From NCBI RefSeq assembly GCF_030813245.1, contig NZ_JAUSUA010000001.1, forward strand, positions 992,001-1,056,000: 64,000 nucleotides of DNA. The letters run 5' to 3'. Shown here in pieces: positions 1-8,342 of this stretch (the stretch's first letter is position 1; the number at the start of each line of letters is the position of its first letter). The notes beneath the pieces are model-generated. The model saw nothing but the letters and a program-made list of their open reading frames with translations, was not told the origin of the DNA and made no database searches. A program made the position numbers and the translations under genes. This stretch comes from Alkalicoccobacillus murimartini. Its GTDB lineage: Bacteria > Bacillota > Bacilli > Bacillales > Bacillaceae_D.

Positions 1-647
1 GTGACTACTTTCTCGTCTACATCTCCTACTACATACAGGTCTATGTTGTCTGTTTGCAAAAGCTTCTGATAGTAATCATAAAGCGCTTTTGGTGTGATAG
101 CCTCAACCCCACTGCGATCTCCGAATGCAGGAATTGCATAGGCCTCTCCCTCACACATGACCTCTGTTGCCCTCATATTGGCGTAACGCATTTTATCATC
201 ATACACAGACTCAATGCGTTGAATTAATGTTCTTTTCTCGGTCTCTACCACTTCAGGTACAAATGCGCCTGCCTCTGTATGCGGATGAAGCAATACGTCA
301 GAAAGGACATCTAAAGCTTGCTGAAGCAACGAATCTGTATCACGTAAATAGCGTTCATTCGCTACATCCATAAAAAACGTCATAACATGTTGTTCACCAC
401 TTTTACGAACATCTCCACTAAGACGCGCTCCGTACAAATCGTCCAAATGAACTCGTAGTTTTTGACGTGATGGCCATTGTTTCGTTCCGCCTTGAAGAAC
501 ATGAGGCAATAACGCTCGAAGTGAAACCGTTTCTTTTTCAAGTGGCGCACGAAGCATTACCATGATTGTTGTTGTTTTATACTTATCTGTCTTCATCACA
601 TGCACGTGGATGCCATGATGGTCAAATACTTGTTCTTTTTGTTCCAT
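1..647 (-). CDS. ymfF: YmfF, M16-family peptidase-like protein (3' end outside window)
   Basis: About 215 N-terminal residues are visible; the gene runs off the left edge. The sequence resembles YmfF, the catalytically degenerate partner of YmfH in Bacillus. The segment LLPHVLQGGTKQWPS occupies the place where active M16 proteases have HxxEH. The zinc ligands are therefore missing, and the protein is probably a non-catalytic subunit. In B. subtilis, ymfF-ymfH-ymfI have been linked to the aminopentanol modification of elongation factor P; that role is family knowledge. Two in-frame ATGs exist. The one at 659 directly abuts the GAGAGGG ribosome-binding site, so the ATG at 647 (MEQKEQVFDHHG) is preferred. 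B. subtilis has the transporter gene ymfD between ymfC and ymfF; it is absent here. Identity is fairly sure, start less so. Confidence 0.85.
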   Translation of the reverse strand, partial: MEQKEQVFDHHGIHVHVMKTDKYKTTTIMVMLRAPLEKETVSLRALLPHVLQGGTKQWPSRQKLRVHLDDLYGARLSGDVRKSGEQHVMTFFMDVANERYLRDTDSLLQQALDVLSDVLLHPHTEAGAFVPEVVETEKRTLIQRIESVYDDKMRYANMRATEVMCEGEAYAIPAFGDRSGVEAITPKALYDYYQKLLQTDNIDLYVVGDVDEKVV

Positions 648-703
648 ATTAGCACTCATCCCTCTCAATTTAAGCCGTAAAATGCAAGCCTGCATATCCT
701 TCT

Positions 704-712
704 AGTATACCA
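704..712 (-). promoter_or_regulatory. Extended -10 promoter candidate for ymfF
   Basis: On the minus strand the motif TGGTATACT is an extended -10 (TGN plus TATACT). It lies about 55 nt upstream of the ymfF start and just downstream of the ymfC terminator. No good -35 is visible at 17-18 nt. This would give ymfF its own SigA-type promoter. Confidence 0.5.
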
Positions 713-753
713 TATTAAGGAATCATTCATGCCTCCCCAAGGCTTCAACACGC

Positions 754-786
754 AAAAAAACCAACCGATTTCATTGAATCGGTTGG
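754..786 (-). terminator. Intrinsic terminator after ymfC
   Basis: A perfect 10-bp stem (761-770 paired with 777-786, 6-nt loop) is followed on the minus strand by seven T residues (754-760). It sits 8 nt after the ymfC stop and ends the spoIIIE-ymfC unit. Confidence 0.9.
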
Positions 787-793
787 GTAAAGC

Positions 794-1513
794 TTACGAC
801 ATAAATCGTTTTCGGAGAACATGAAATTTAAACTTATCAGCGCGAAAGTAATTTTGTGAATATAAGATTGGTTGATCATGTTGATCATAATGAGTTTGAT
901 TAAGAAGAAGCAATGCAGATCCAGCATCCGATTCGAGCAGTTCAGACACCGTTTCGTGATAGCCTATAGGTTCTATATACGTTACAGCATAGGTGATCGT
1001 TTTTCCAATTTCACTTAAAAACTGAAAAAGCGACTTTGTTTCATGTACAGAACGATTAGAAAGAAGATGATAAGGCACACGATCAAGACAATAAACGACA
1101 GGTACATCATCTGCCGTCCGAAGACGTTCCACTTGAAATACTTGATCCAGATCACGTTGTTTAAATAACTCTTGATCTTGTTCAGTGGCTTCTTGAACGG
1201 AATCAGATAGAAAAATGGTCCCCGGTTCCATATTCGCTTTTTTAATCATATCTGTTACACTCGATAATTCCTCTATGCCTGCCGAGAGCATCGGTTTTGC
1301 ATTCACAAATGTCCCCACTCCATGCCTTCTGACCAAAAGACCTTCATCTTCCAATAGCCGGAGTGCTTCACGCAAAGTGGCTCGACTCACACCTAATAAT
1401 TTAGCTAATTCAAATTCAGAAGGAAGCTGCCTTCCCTCTTCATATTTCTCTATGTCTTGACGAAGCTTATCTATAACTTGCAAATATAGCGGTCTGTAAT
1501 CAGTTTTGATCAC
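794..1513 (-). CDS. ymfC: GntR-family (HutC/UTRA type) transcriptional regulator YmfC
   Basis: A 239-aa regulator with an N-terminal winged helix-turn-helix (about residues 5-70: PLYLQVIDKLRQDI, then LPSEFELAKLLGVSRATLREALRLLEDEGLLVRRHGVGTFV). A C-terminal UTRA ligand-binding domain follows (about 90-235). Such proteins bind operators as dimers and release DNA on binding a small molecule; the ligand cannot be read from sequence. The start is taken as GTG 1513 because GGGGGAG lies 5 nt upstream; the more upstream ATG (1528) would lie on top of that site. It follows spoIIIE by about 30 nt and shares its transcript, as in B. subtilis. A strong terminator follows. Confidence 0.9.
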   Translation of the reverse strand: MIKTDYRPLYLQVIDKLRQDIEKYEEGRQLPSEFELAKLLGVSRATLREALRLLEDEGLLVRRHGVGTFVNAKPMLSAGIEELSSVTDMIKKANMEPGTIFLSDSVQEATEQDQELFKQRDLDQVFQVERLRTADDVPVVYCLDRVPYHLLSNRSVHETKSLFQFLSEIGKTITYAVTYIEPIGYHETVSELLESDAGSALLLLNQTHYDQHDQPILYSQNYFRADKFKFHVLRKRFMS

Positions 1514-1544
1514 AGTCTCTCCCCCCATTCATCTTCTTCACAGC

Positions 1545-3926
1545 CTAAGACGAAGATGCTTCATCCTCTGGATTGGCTGAAATTAACACTTCACGCGGTT
1601 TACTTCCTTCATACTTCCCTACTACTCCACGTAATTCCATTTCATCAATTAACCTAGCTGCTCGCGTATAACCAATGCGAAATCTACGCTGTAACATGGA
1701 AACAGAAGCTGTATTCATTTCAACAACAAGATCAACTGCAGAAGAATAGAGCTCATCTTGCACTTCTTGTTTTGGTGCTTCCACCTCTTCAGTTGGTGTC
1801 ATTTCCTCTTGATATTGTGCTTTTTGTTGTGATATTACAAAACTCACAATGTCCTCTACTTCTTCATCTGATAAGAACGCGCCTTGAATTCGTGTTGGTT
1901 TATTTGCTCCAACCGGCAAGTACAACATATCGCCGCGACCTAATAACTTCTCCGCTCCACCAGAGTCCAAGATCGTCCTTGAGTCTGTCTGAGAGGAAAC
2001 TCCAAAAGCAATCCGAGAAGGAATGTTTGCTTTAATAACCCCTGTAATAACGTCAACTGATGGCCTTTGCGTAGCAATAATCATATGAATTCCAGAAGCT
2101 CTTGCCATCTGCGCAAGTCGTGCAATGGAATCTTCCACGTCACCAGATGCAACCATCATAAGGTCAGCTAACTCGTCTACAATCACAACAATGTACGGGA
2201 GAAACGGTTGCTTCGCGTCTCCAGCTTCATTTTGTTTTCTTATTAATTCATTATAGCCTTCCAAATTCCTTGTTCCACTATGTGAAAATAAATCATAGCG
2301 ACGTTCCATTTCCGCAACAACCTTTTTCAAAGCTTGAGACGCTTTTTTAGGCTCTGTCACTACTGGCGTTAAGAGATGTGGTATCCCATTATACACATTT
2401 AACTCAACCATCTTAGGGTCAATCATCATTAATTTTACTTCATGAGGTTTTGCTTTCATTAAGATACTCGTAATAATTCCATTAATACATACACTTTTCC
2501 CACTACCCGTTGCACCAGCAACTAATAAATGCGGCATTTTATTTAATGGAGCTAGCACCGGTTCCCCGGAAATATCGCGACCAAGCCCAACAGCAAGAAC
2601 ATGTTCCTCTGCCTTTGATGGCGCTGAATCTAATACCTCACGTAAGGAGACAATCGCCACCTCTTTATTTGGCACTTCGATTCCGATCGCTGATTTGCCT
2701 GGGATTGGTGCTTCGATACGAATATCCTTTGCGGCAAGAGCAAGGGCAAGATCATCAGCTAAATTAACAATTTTACTTACCTTCACACCAATGTTTGGAT
2801 TCACTTCATATTTTGTAACGGCTGGTCCTAAATGAACCTTAGTCACTCGAGCTTTCACACCAAAGCTATCCAACGTTTGCTCAAGCTTTCTAGCATTCGA
2901 TGTTAGCTGTTGTTTTTCTTGATGCTGCCCCGGAGTGGATGCAGCCTTAAGTAGTTCAAAAGAAGGTAATATGTACGATTCGTTTGTTTCTCCAGCTGTT
3001 ACAAGTGAGGTTGTGACTAACGTATCATCCACAACCGTTTCTTCATTTGCAGGCTCTTTGTCTTTCGATTTGTTAACCTCATTCTGCACAGTTGCTGTCG
3101 GCTCATTCACATGATTGTCTTGGTATGCATTTTGTGAGAAATCAACAATTTCCGGAATTTCCTCTGAATACGTTTCTTCAGGCACACTAGAAGGAACACG
3201 ATCCGTCCTAGTCGGTTTACTTTTTTCCTTATTTTTCTGTTCTGTCTTTTTCTCTTCACGTAAGGTCCGTTCTTCCTTCATCTTTTCACGTGACTGCTTA
3301 CTCCATTGAAGGCTCTCTTTAAAGAGTGAGGTTATAAAATCCACAAAACCTAGATAGGTTCTTCTAAACCCTTTGCCAAGCATTTCAGAAACAGATCTAC
3401 CTGTAATTAGGATCACACCGATCACCATTAAAACGATACATAAAAAGATCGTTCCTCCACTTGCAAAAAGAAAGTGACTAACAGCAAATGCAACGGCACC
3501 AATCATTCCGCCTCCAAGCTCACCACCTGAACTGTTCCCACTTGCTTCAAGCCAAAACAAGTCCCAGGTGTTACGTATGACGGAGGTGTCAGCAAATCCT
3601 TCACCTGCCCCTAGCGTGCGGAATAAACTCCAGTGCCCAAGTAAAGCAAGCGAGAGAACAACGATATAAAAACCTGCCATACGCCTTGACCAAAACGTGG
3701 GCTTTGTTCTCTTAAACATAATGTACAGAGAAATAACAAGCAGCCCGATAGCCAAAAGAAAGAACCATTCTCCTAGAAAAAAACGAAACAAACGAACAAA
3801 GGCTTCTCCTACACCGCCTAGTCGAGCCAGTGTGACAACCGCCATAACAAGTAATCCCAAGCCTACAATTTCATAAGTCAGCTGAGATTTCCAATTTGTC
3901 TTCTTTCGCTTTTTACGTCTTGCCAT
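1545..3926 (-). CDS. spoIIIE: DNA translocase SpoIIIE/FtsK
   Basis: A 793-aa septal DNA pump that moves the forespore chromosome through the sporulation septum. The N-terminus (about residues 15-180) has four to five hydrophobic segments that anchor it in the septal membrane. Residues 200-330 are a charged, low-complexity linker. The motor follows: Walker A GATGSGKS near 470, Walker [13 protein letters not shown] near 583, and the FtsK/SpoIIIE signature [26 protein letters not shown] split across about 625-650. The C-terminal gamma winged helix (about 725-785) reads strand-orienting DNA motifs. Length matches B. subtilis SpoIIIE (787 aa). The ATG is preceded by AAGGGTGA. An extended -10 promoter lies at 4013-4021. 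Confidence 0.96.
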   Translation of the reverse strand: MARRKKRKKTNWKSQLTYEIVGLGLLVMAVVTLARLGGVGEAFVRLFRFFLGEWFFLLAIGLLVISLYIMFKRTKPTFWSRRMAGFYIVVLSLALLGHWSLFRTLGAGEGFADTSVIRNTWDLFWLEASGNSSGGELGGGMIGAVAFAVSHFLFASGGTIFLCIVLMVIGVILITGRSVSEMLGKGFRRTYLGFVDFITSLFKESLQWSKQSREKMKEERTLREEKKTEQKNKEKSKPTRTDRVPSSVPEETYSEEIPEIVDFSQNAYQDNHVNEPTATVQNEVNKSKDKEPANEETVVDDTLVTTSLVTAGETNESYILPSFELLKAASTPGQHQEKQQLTSNARKLEQTLDSFGVKARVTKVHLGPAVTKYEVNPNIGVKVSKIVNLADDLALALAAKDIRIEAPIPGKSAIGIEVPNKEVAIVSLREVLDSAPSKAEEHVLAVGLGRDISGEPVLAPLNKMPHLLVAGATGSGKSVCINGIITSILMKAKPHEVKLMMIDPKMVELNVYNGIPHLLTPVVTEPKKASQALKKVVAEMERRYDLFSHSGTRNLEGYNELIRKQNEAGDAKQPFLPYIVVIVDELADLMMVASGDVEDSIARLAQMARASGIHMIIATQRPSVDVITGVIKANIPSRIAFGVSSQTDSRTILDSGGAEKLLGRGDMLYLPVGANKPTRIQGAFLSDEEVEDIVSFVISQQKAQYQEEMTPTEEVEAPKQEVQDELYSSAVDLVVEMNTASVSMLQRRFRIGYTRAARLIDEMELRGVVGKYEGSKPREVLISANPEDEASSS

Positions 3927-3968
3927 AGTACGGTCACCCTTTTATCCATTCGTCTATCCAGTATACGA

Positions 3969-3993
3969 ATAAGCAGCCAGACTGGCTGCTTAT
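3969..3993 (-). other. Hairpin in the spoIIIE leader
   Basis: A perfect 10-bp stem with 5-nt loop (3969-3978 with 3984-3993) lies between ylzJ and spoIIIE. It has no T-tract on either strand, so it is not a typical intrinsic terminator. It lies just downstream of the spoIIIE -10 element and would form near the 5' end of the spoIIIE mRNA. Confidence 0.55.
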
Positions 3994-4012
3994 CATGTAT
4001 TCGATGGCTACT

Positions 4013-4021
4013 ATTATAGCA
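4013..4021 (-). promoter_or_regulatory. Extended -10 promoter for spoIIIE
   Basis: The minus strand reads TGCTATAAT, a perfect TATAAT with the TGN extension, 87 nt upstream of the spoIIIE ATG. A TTGCTC element lies 20 nt upstream of the -10. That is too far for a canonical -35, but the extended -10 may compensate. The promoter sits just after the ylzJ stop. Confidence 0.6.
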
Positions 4022-4044
4022 TATTAAAGATGGAGAACGAGCAA

Positions 4045-4266
4045 TTAAATTAGCGGATTTGCATCTATAATTGCACCCGGGGAGAAGCGCGGATCTAAAT
4101 AAAGAGAGGAATCTCCACAAACTAGACGAACAACTTTGTATTTTCCTGTTTCAAATGGCTCGACAATTAGTTGACCACTACCAATAGGAATACTCATCTG
4201 CTGACTGAAGGCATCCGATTCCTCTGGATACACTTCTTCTAGTGGCATCATCGTATATAAGATCAT
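4045..4266 (-). CDS. ylzJ: YlzJ-like protein
   Basis: A 73-aa conserved Bacillaceae protein of unknown function, recognised as YlzJ by its position between tepA and spoIIIE and by its sequence ([35 protein letters not shown]). No signal peptide or membrane segment is visible. Its ATG overlaps the tepA stop by 4 nt, so it is probably translated by coupling to tepA. Confidence 0.85.
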   Translation of the reverse strand: MILYTMMPLEEVYPEESDAFSQQMSIPIGSGQLIVEPFETGKYKVVRLVCGDSSLYLDPRFSPGAIIDANPLI

Positions 4267-4994
4267 TGAATGATCTCTCCTTGCTTATAATCTTCTATCA
4301 GCTGATTAAGTTTCTTCATTGCTTGTCCAATCCCGCCCACTTCATTAATCAATCCGCACTCCACAGCGTCTATTCCTATCACATTGGTTCCAATATCTCG
4401 AGTTAGATTGCCCTTAGAAAACATGAGCTCTTTAAATTTTTCTTCGGAAATATCAGAATGAGCCGTCACAAACCGAATGACTCGTTCCTGCATTTTATCG
4501 AGGTATTCAAACGTTTGTGGAACACCGATCACCATGCCTGTTAAACGAATTGGATGAATCGTCATCGTAGCCGTTTCAGCAATATAGGAATAATCAGACG
4601 CCGTTGCAATAGGCACACCAATTGAATGACCGCCACCGAGCACCAACGTAACAGATGGCTTTGACATAGAGGCAATCATCTCTGATATGGCTAAGCCAGC
4701 TTCAACATCCCCACCAACAGTGTTTAAAATGATGAGTAAACCCTCAATTTTCGAATTCTGTTCCGCTGCAACGAGCTGAGGAATAATATGTTCGTATTTT
4801 GTTGTTTTATTTTGTGGAGGCAATTGCATATGTCCCTCAATTTGACCTATCACCACTAAACAGTGAATGTTGGACCCTTCCATCTCTGGCACATTGGTCT
4901 GCCCAAGTTCTTGAATTTTTTCAACTAGTGATGCTTTTTTAGCATCTTGATCCGTTTTTCCATCATTCTGCTGCTGTTCTCGTTTCTCGCTCAC
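4263..4994 (-). CDS. tepA: ClpP-family serine protease TepA (translocation-enhancing protein)
   Basis: A 243-aa protein with the ClpP/crotonase fold. [11 protein letters not shown] near residue 120 holds the nucleophilic Ser; a His of the catalytic set is probably in [12 protein letters not shown]. subtilis TepA is cytosolic, has been linked to protein export efficiency and also degrades spore SASP proteins (family knowledge). The start is taken as GTG 4994: AAGGAG lies 8 nt upstream, whereas the GTG at 5003 is 1 nt from it. That start overlaps the stop of a 25-codon ORF (4991-5068). It overlaps ylzJ by 4 nt downstream. The long upstream gap holds a tandem array. Confidence 0.92.
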   Translation of the reverse strand: MSEKREQQQNDGKTDQDAKKASLVEKIQELGQTNVPEMEGSNIHCLVVIGQIEGHMQLPPQNKTTKYEHIIPQLVAAEQNSKIEGLLIILNTVGGDVEAGLAISEMIASMSKPSVTLVLGGGHSIGVPIATASDYSYIAETATMTIHPIRLTGMVIGVPQTFEYLDKMQERVIRFVTAHSDISEEKFKELMFSKGNLTRDIGTNVIGIDAVECGLINEVGGIGQAMKKLNQLIEDYKQGEIIQ

Positions 4995-5068
4995 ACGATC
5001 CACTCTCCTTCTTTGTGTACATAGCCGTAGTATGGTCGATTCCAGCTTTCATCATGCGTTCGATCCAT
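4991..5068 (-). CDS. Possible 25-codon leader ORF overlapping the tepA start
   Basis: The peptide is [20 protein letters not shown] followed by GEWIV. It starts with ATG at 5068 and its TGA (4991-4993) overlaps the tepA GTG in a GTGA arrangement, as in translationally coupled pairs. It contains the tepA Shine-Dalgarno. The aromatic/charged composition looks protein-like. No ribosome-binding site is visible in front of its own ATG, which counts against it. I do not recognise it. It could be a coupling leader peptide, a remnant, or chance. Confidence 0.35.
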   Translation of the reverse strand: MDRTHDESWNRPYYGYVHKEGEWIV

Positions 5069-5154
5069 TTAACTGATTTACGAAGATAGTATTTAATTGG
5101 ATAGGTGAGGAGGTAAATACGGATGTATGGATGAGGAGGTAGAAAGGGTCTGGA
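5069..5154. other. Short unexplained spacer between the 25-codon ORF and the repeat array
   Basis: This 86-bp AT-rich stretch lies between the tandem repeats and the small ORF before tepA. I see no convincing promoter, terminator or gene in it. The upstream promoter for tepA has not been located. Confidence 0.4.
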
Positions 5155-5480
5155 TAGAACCTTCTCTTTCCATGTTAGAACCTCTGATCCCGCGTTAGAT
5201 CCTTCTCTCTCCATGTTAGGCGCTCTGATCCCACGTTAGATCCTTCTCTTTCCATGTTAGAACCTCTTATCCCATGTTAGATCCTCCTCTTTCCATGTTA
5301 GCTCCTCTTATTCCACGTTAGATCCTCCTCTTTCCACGTTAGCGCCTCTTATCCCACGTTAGATCCTCCTCTTTCCACGTTAGCGCCTCTTATCCCGCGT
5401 TAGATCCTCCTCTTTCCATGTTAGATCCTCTTATCCCACGTTAGGTCTTCTTTTTCCCATGTTAGCTCTTTCTTCCAAGT
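5155..5480. repeat. Tandem array of eight 41-bp units (alternating 21- and 20-bp half-units)
   Basis: Sixteen half-units follow head to tail without spacers. The 21-bp half (plus strand TAGATCCTCCTCTTTCCAC plus GT) alternates with a 20-bp half (TAGCGCCTCTTATCCCACGT). Half-units begin at 5155, 5176, 5196, 5217, 5237, 5258, 5278, 5299, 5319, 5340, 5360, 5381, 5401, 5422, 5442 and 5463. The core from 5278 to 5441 is the most uniform; both ends are more diverged and the last half-unit is only 18 bp. The array lies between the rnjB terminator and tepA. I do not recognise the family. Confidence 0.95.
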
Positions 5481-5508
5481 TCCCCTTCCTTTATCAATCC
5501 TTCTCAAC

Positions 5509-5540
5509 AAAAAAAGGACAGCCATCAGGCTGTCCTTTTT
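5509..5540 (-). terminator. Intrinsic terminator after rnjB
   Basis: The 8-bp stem GGACAGCC/GGCTGTCC (5516-5523 with 5528-5535, loop ATCA) is flanked by seven A residues at 5509-5515 (T-tract on the minus strand) and five T residues on the plus strand, so it could work in both directions. It lies 11 nt past the rnjB stop. Confidence 0.92.
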
Positions 5541-5550
5541 CTTCCTACTA

Positions 5551-7218
5551 TTATACTTCCATTATGATTGGTAAAATCATTGGACGTCGTTTGGTTTTTT
5601 CGTAAAGGTGGCGGCTTAAGCCTTCTCTTACATTACTCTTTAACGATGACCATTCGCTTACTTTTTCAGACATGCATTTTTTTAGAATATTGCTCACTAA
5701 TTCATTCGCATCTTCTAAAAGCTGTTCTGATTCGCGAACATATACAAATCCTCGAGAAATAATATTTGGACCTGACTCAATGGTTCCGGTCTTTTTGTTA
5801 AGTGTAACAACAACAACTAGTATGCCGTCTTTTGATAGAAGTCTACGATCACGTAAAACAATATTACCAACATCACCAACACCTAATCCATCGATTAGTA
5901 CGTTTCCTGAAGGAACTTTGCTGGCTTTGCGAGCTTGTTTGTTTGTGAACTCAATCACTTCGCCTTTTTCAACGATGAAGATATTCTCATCAGGGATACC
6001 TACCCCTAAGCCTAGTTGGCGATGCGCATGCTGCATACGAACTTCACCATGAACAGGTAGGAAGTATTTTGGTTTCATCAAATTAAGCATTAACTTAAGT
6101 TCTTCCTGACTTCCGTGTCCAGAAGCATGAACCTTAGATGAACCATAAACAACTTCTGCACCAATGCGGTGAAGCTTATCGATGACAGCAGAAACAGATT
6201 TTTCATTACCAGGAATAGCAGAAGCTGCGATAATTACTGTATCGTATGCATTAATCGTAATTTGGCGATGTGCGCCTTTTGCCATACGCGTTAAAGCAGA
6301 CATCGGTTCACCTTGGCTACCCGTTGTTAAGATAACTAATTGTTCGGGCTTGTACTTGTTGACTTCATCCAGCTCGATAATTAAATCTTTTGGCGGAGCT
6401 AAATAACCCAAACGTGTAGCAATCGAAATGACACGAATCATACTTTTTCCAACAATAGCTAGCTTACGATTGGCTTTGGCTGTTGCTTCGATAATTTGTT
6501 GAATTCTGTGTACGTTAGATGCAAAAGACGTCACGATGAGGCGGCCTTCCGTTTTACGGAATACTTCCGTAATTCCTACCCCAACTTCTGATTCAGATTT
6601 TGTTGTACCAGGACGTTCTGCATTTGTACTATCAGAAAGAAGACAAAGGACGCCTTTATGACCAATGTTCGCCATCTTACCAATATCAGCTTGCTTACCA
6701 TCTACAGGAGTTTGGTCAAACTTAAAGTCACCAGTATGTACAATTGCTCCTTGTGATGTTTCAACACATACTCCTACGCAATCAGGAATACTATGGCTTG
6801 TCCGGAAAAACGAAACCGGTGTAGAGCCAATCTTAATTCGTGACTTGGCATCAATCGTTTTTAATTTTACTGAACGCAGGATGCCTGCTTCTTTTAATTT
6901 CTCTTCTACAAGTCCAAGTGTTAGCTTTGTGCCGTAAACAGGTACATTTACTTTTTTCAACACATAAGATAATCCACCAATGTGATCCTCATGTCCGTGT
7001 GTTAGCACAATTCCTTTTACTCGCTCAGCTTGTTCCGTTAAATAAGAAACATCAGGTATCACAATATCTACACCTAACATATCGTCATCAGGAAACATTA
7101 AGCCGGCATCTACAATAATAATATCTTCGTCTACTTCAATTCCATACATGTTTTTTCCAATTTCGCCTACTCCACCTAAGGCAAATACGCGAATTTTCTC
7201 AGTGATCTGCTTCGACAA
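5551..7218 (-). CDS. rnjB: Ribonuclease J2 (metallo-beta-lactamase/beta-CASP RNase)
   Basis: A 555-aa ribonuclease that forms a complex with RNase J1 and takes part in mRNA decay and rRNA maturation. The assignment to J2 rather than J1 rests on its place between dapA and tepA, as in B. subtilis. The metal-binding HGHEDH motif is complete at residues 74-79. Further motifs are VHTGDFKFD, SDSTNAERPG and, in the beta-CASP region, HGEVRMQHAHR near 395. The C-terminal domain follows to IIMEV. The start is a TTG at 7218 with AGGAGG 8 nt upstream. It is transcribed alone from a promoter at 7371-7400 and closed by a terminator. Confidence 0.93.
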   Translation of the reverse strand: MSKQITEKIRVFALGGVGEIGKNMYGIEVDEDIIIVDAGLMFPDDDMLGVDIVIPDVSYLTEQAERVKGIVLTHGHEDHIGGLSYVLKKVNVPVYGTKLTLGLVEEKLKEAGILRSVKLKTIDAKSRIKIGSTPVSFFRTSHSIPDCVGVCVETSQGAIVHTGDFKFDQTPVDGKQADIGKMANIGHKGVLCLLSDSTNAERPGTTKSESEVGVGITEVFRKTEGRLIVTSFASNVHRIQQIIEATAKANRKLAIVGKSMIRVISIATRLGYLAPPKDLIIELDEVNKYKPEQLVILTTGSQGEPMSALTRMAKGAHRQITINAYDTVIIAASAIPGNEKSVSAVIDKLHRIGAEVVYGSSKVHASGHGSQEELKLMLNLMKPKYFLPVHGEVRMQHAHRQLGLGVGIPDENIFIVEKGEVIEFTNKQARKASKVPSGNVLIDGLGVGDVGNIVLRDRRLLSKDGILVVVVTLNKKTGTIESGPNIISRGFVYVRESEQLLEDANELVSNILKKCMSEKVSEWSSLKSNVREGLSRHLYEKTKRRPMILPIIMEV

Positions 7219-7370
7219 TGGTCTTTCCTCCTATACATTTATGCAAATTTCTCATATCAAAATCGGCGGCATTATGAATAGTCGCCTGGTCGATTCCGTT
7301 CCCCAGTTAATACTAATGAATATTTCACTTATTCATCATGAATAAGCACCCGAACGCATCACTTGAAATT

Positions 7371-7400
7371 AGTATACCTTATTTTTCTAATGAAAAACAA
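7371..7400 (-). promoter_or_regulatory. SigA-type promoter for rnjB
   Basis: The minus strand reads TTGTTT (7395-7400), 18 nt, TATACT (7371-7376). It leaves a leader of about 145 nt before the rnjB TTG start and overlaps the end of the dapA terminator region, so rnjB is an independent unit. Confidence 0.6.
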
Positions 7401-7415
7401 GGTACAACCAAAAGG

Positions 7416-7443
7416 AAAAACCCGACTTAATAAGTCGGGTTTT
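7416..7443 (-). terminator. Intrinsic terminator after dapA
   Basis: A 12-bp stem (7417-7428 with 7432-7443) built on AACCCGACTT/AAGTCGGGTT, with an A-rich left flank that gives a short T run on the minus strand. It lies directly after the dapA stop and ends the spoVF-asd-dapG-dapA operon. Confidence 0.85.
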
Positions 7444-7450
7444 AAACATT

Positions 7451-8314
7451 CTATGAAAAAAAGGATTCAACAAGCACTTCTTCTTCAGGAGATAGCGAAA
7501 TGAGTGGCATTCTTGTTGCCCCTGCATCCACACCTGTTTGCTTTAAAATATGTTTTACACACACTGGATTTGGTGCCAGAAATAAAGCTTTCATTTTTGG
7601 CAATAGGAATCGGTGCAGCTGTGCAGCGCGTTCGATCTCTCCTGTCTTAAAGGCTGTAACTAGTTCTTGCATTTGTTCACCTATGACATGAGAGGCTACA
7701 GACACTACACCATGAGCGCCGATTGAAAGTGCGGGTAAAGCCATTGAATCGTCCCCACTATATACAAAAAAGTCTTCATCCGTTTGTTCTATAATCGCTG
7801 CCATTTGCTCAAGATCGCCACTGGCTTCTTTTAGTGCTGTTATATTTGGAAGTTGCGACAACGCAATCACTGTCTCCGGTAGCATATGTGCACCTGTTCG
7901 ATGAGGAACATTATATAACATCACAGGTAAGGAAACGGACGCTGCAATTTCCTTGAAATGAGCGAACATTCCCGTTTGTGATGGGCGGTTGTAATAAGGC
8001 ACAACTGCCATAATTCCATCTGCTCCAAGTGCTGTTGCTTGTTTTGACATAGCTACAGACGAAGCGGTATCGTTTGTACCCGTTCCCAAAATAACTGGCA
8101 CTCTTTTATTGGTATACGTAATAACAAAACGGAATAATTCTTCTTTTTCTTTAGCTGACAACGTGGGAGATTCACCAGTTGTTCCAGCTACAACTAGTGC
8201 ATCCGTACCCGTTGTAATCAAATGGTCAATCAAGTTGGCTCCTGCGTCGAGGTCTAGCTTCCCTTTTGAATCAAAAGGGGTCACCATCGCTGTCCAAACA
8301 TGCCCGAAATCCAT
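7451..8314 (-). CDS. dapA: 4-hydroxy-tetrahydrodipicolinate synthase
   Basis: A 287-aa class I aldolase that condenses pyruvate with aspartate semialdehyde, the first step specific to diaminopimelate, lysine and dipicolinate. AGTTGESPT (residues 43-51) binds pyruvate, Tyr134 lies in VMLYNVPHRTG, and Lys162 in ITALKEASG forms the Schiff base. The start is the ATG at 8314 (MDFGHVWTAMVTPF) because GAGGAG lies about 9 nt upstream and this matches B. subtilis DapA. An upstream in-frame start at 8356 would overlap dapG and has no ribosome-binding site. It is the last gene of the operon, 28 nt after dapG. Confidence 0.96.
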   Translation of the reverse strand: MDFGHVWTAMVTPFDSKGKLDLDAGANLIDHLITTGTDALVVAGTTGESPTLSAKEKEELFRFVITYTNKRVPVILGTGTNDTASSVAMSKQATALGADGIMAVVPYYNRPSQTGMFAHFKEIAASVSLPVMLYNVPHRTGAHMLPETVIALSQLPNITALKEASGDLEQMAAIIEQTDEDFFVYSGDDSMALPALSIGAHGVVSVASHVIGEQMQELVTAFKTGEIERAAQLHRFLLPKMKALFLAPNPVCVKHILKQTGVDAGATRMPLISLSPEEEVLVESFFS

Positions 8315-8342
8315 TTGCTCACTCTCCTCGATGTCCGAAATA

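Noticed and set aside
745-927. 60-codon ORF overlapping the ymfC 3' end
   Set aside because: It runs through the ymfC terminator hairpin and lies in another frame of a well-supported gene.
4963-5214. 83-codon minus-strand ORF running from the tandem array into tepA
   Set aside because: It begins inside a repeat unit, is in a different frame from tepA and overlaps its start. Its first part is only translated repeat.
5155-5480. CRISPR array
   Set aside because: Units touch each other without unique spacers and have no palindromic repeats or cas genes nearby.
7329-7345. Palindrome TTATTCAT-C-ATGAATAA in the rnjB leader as an operator
   Set aside because: The single-base centre and pure AT-rich symmetry are common by chance. 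No family match comes to mind.
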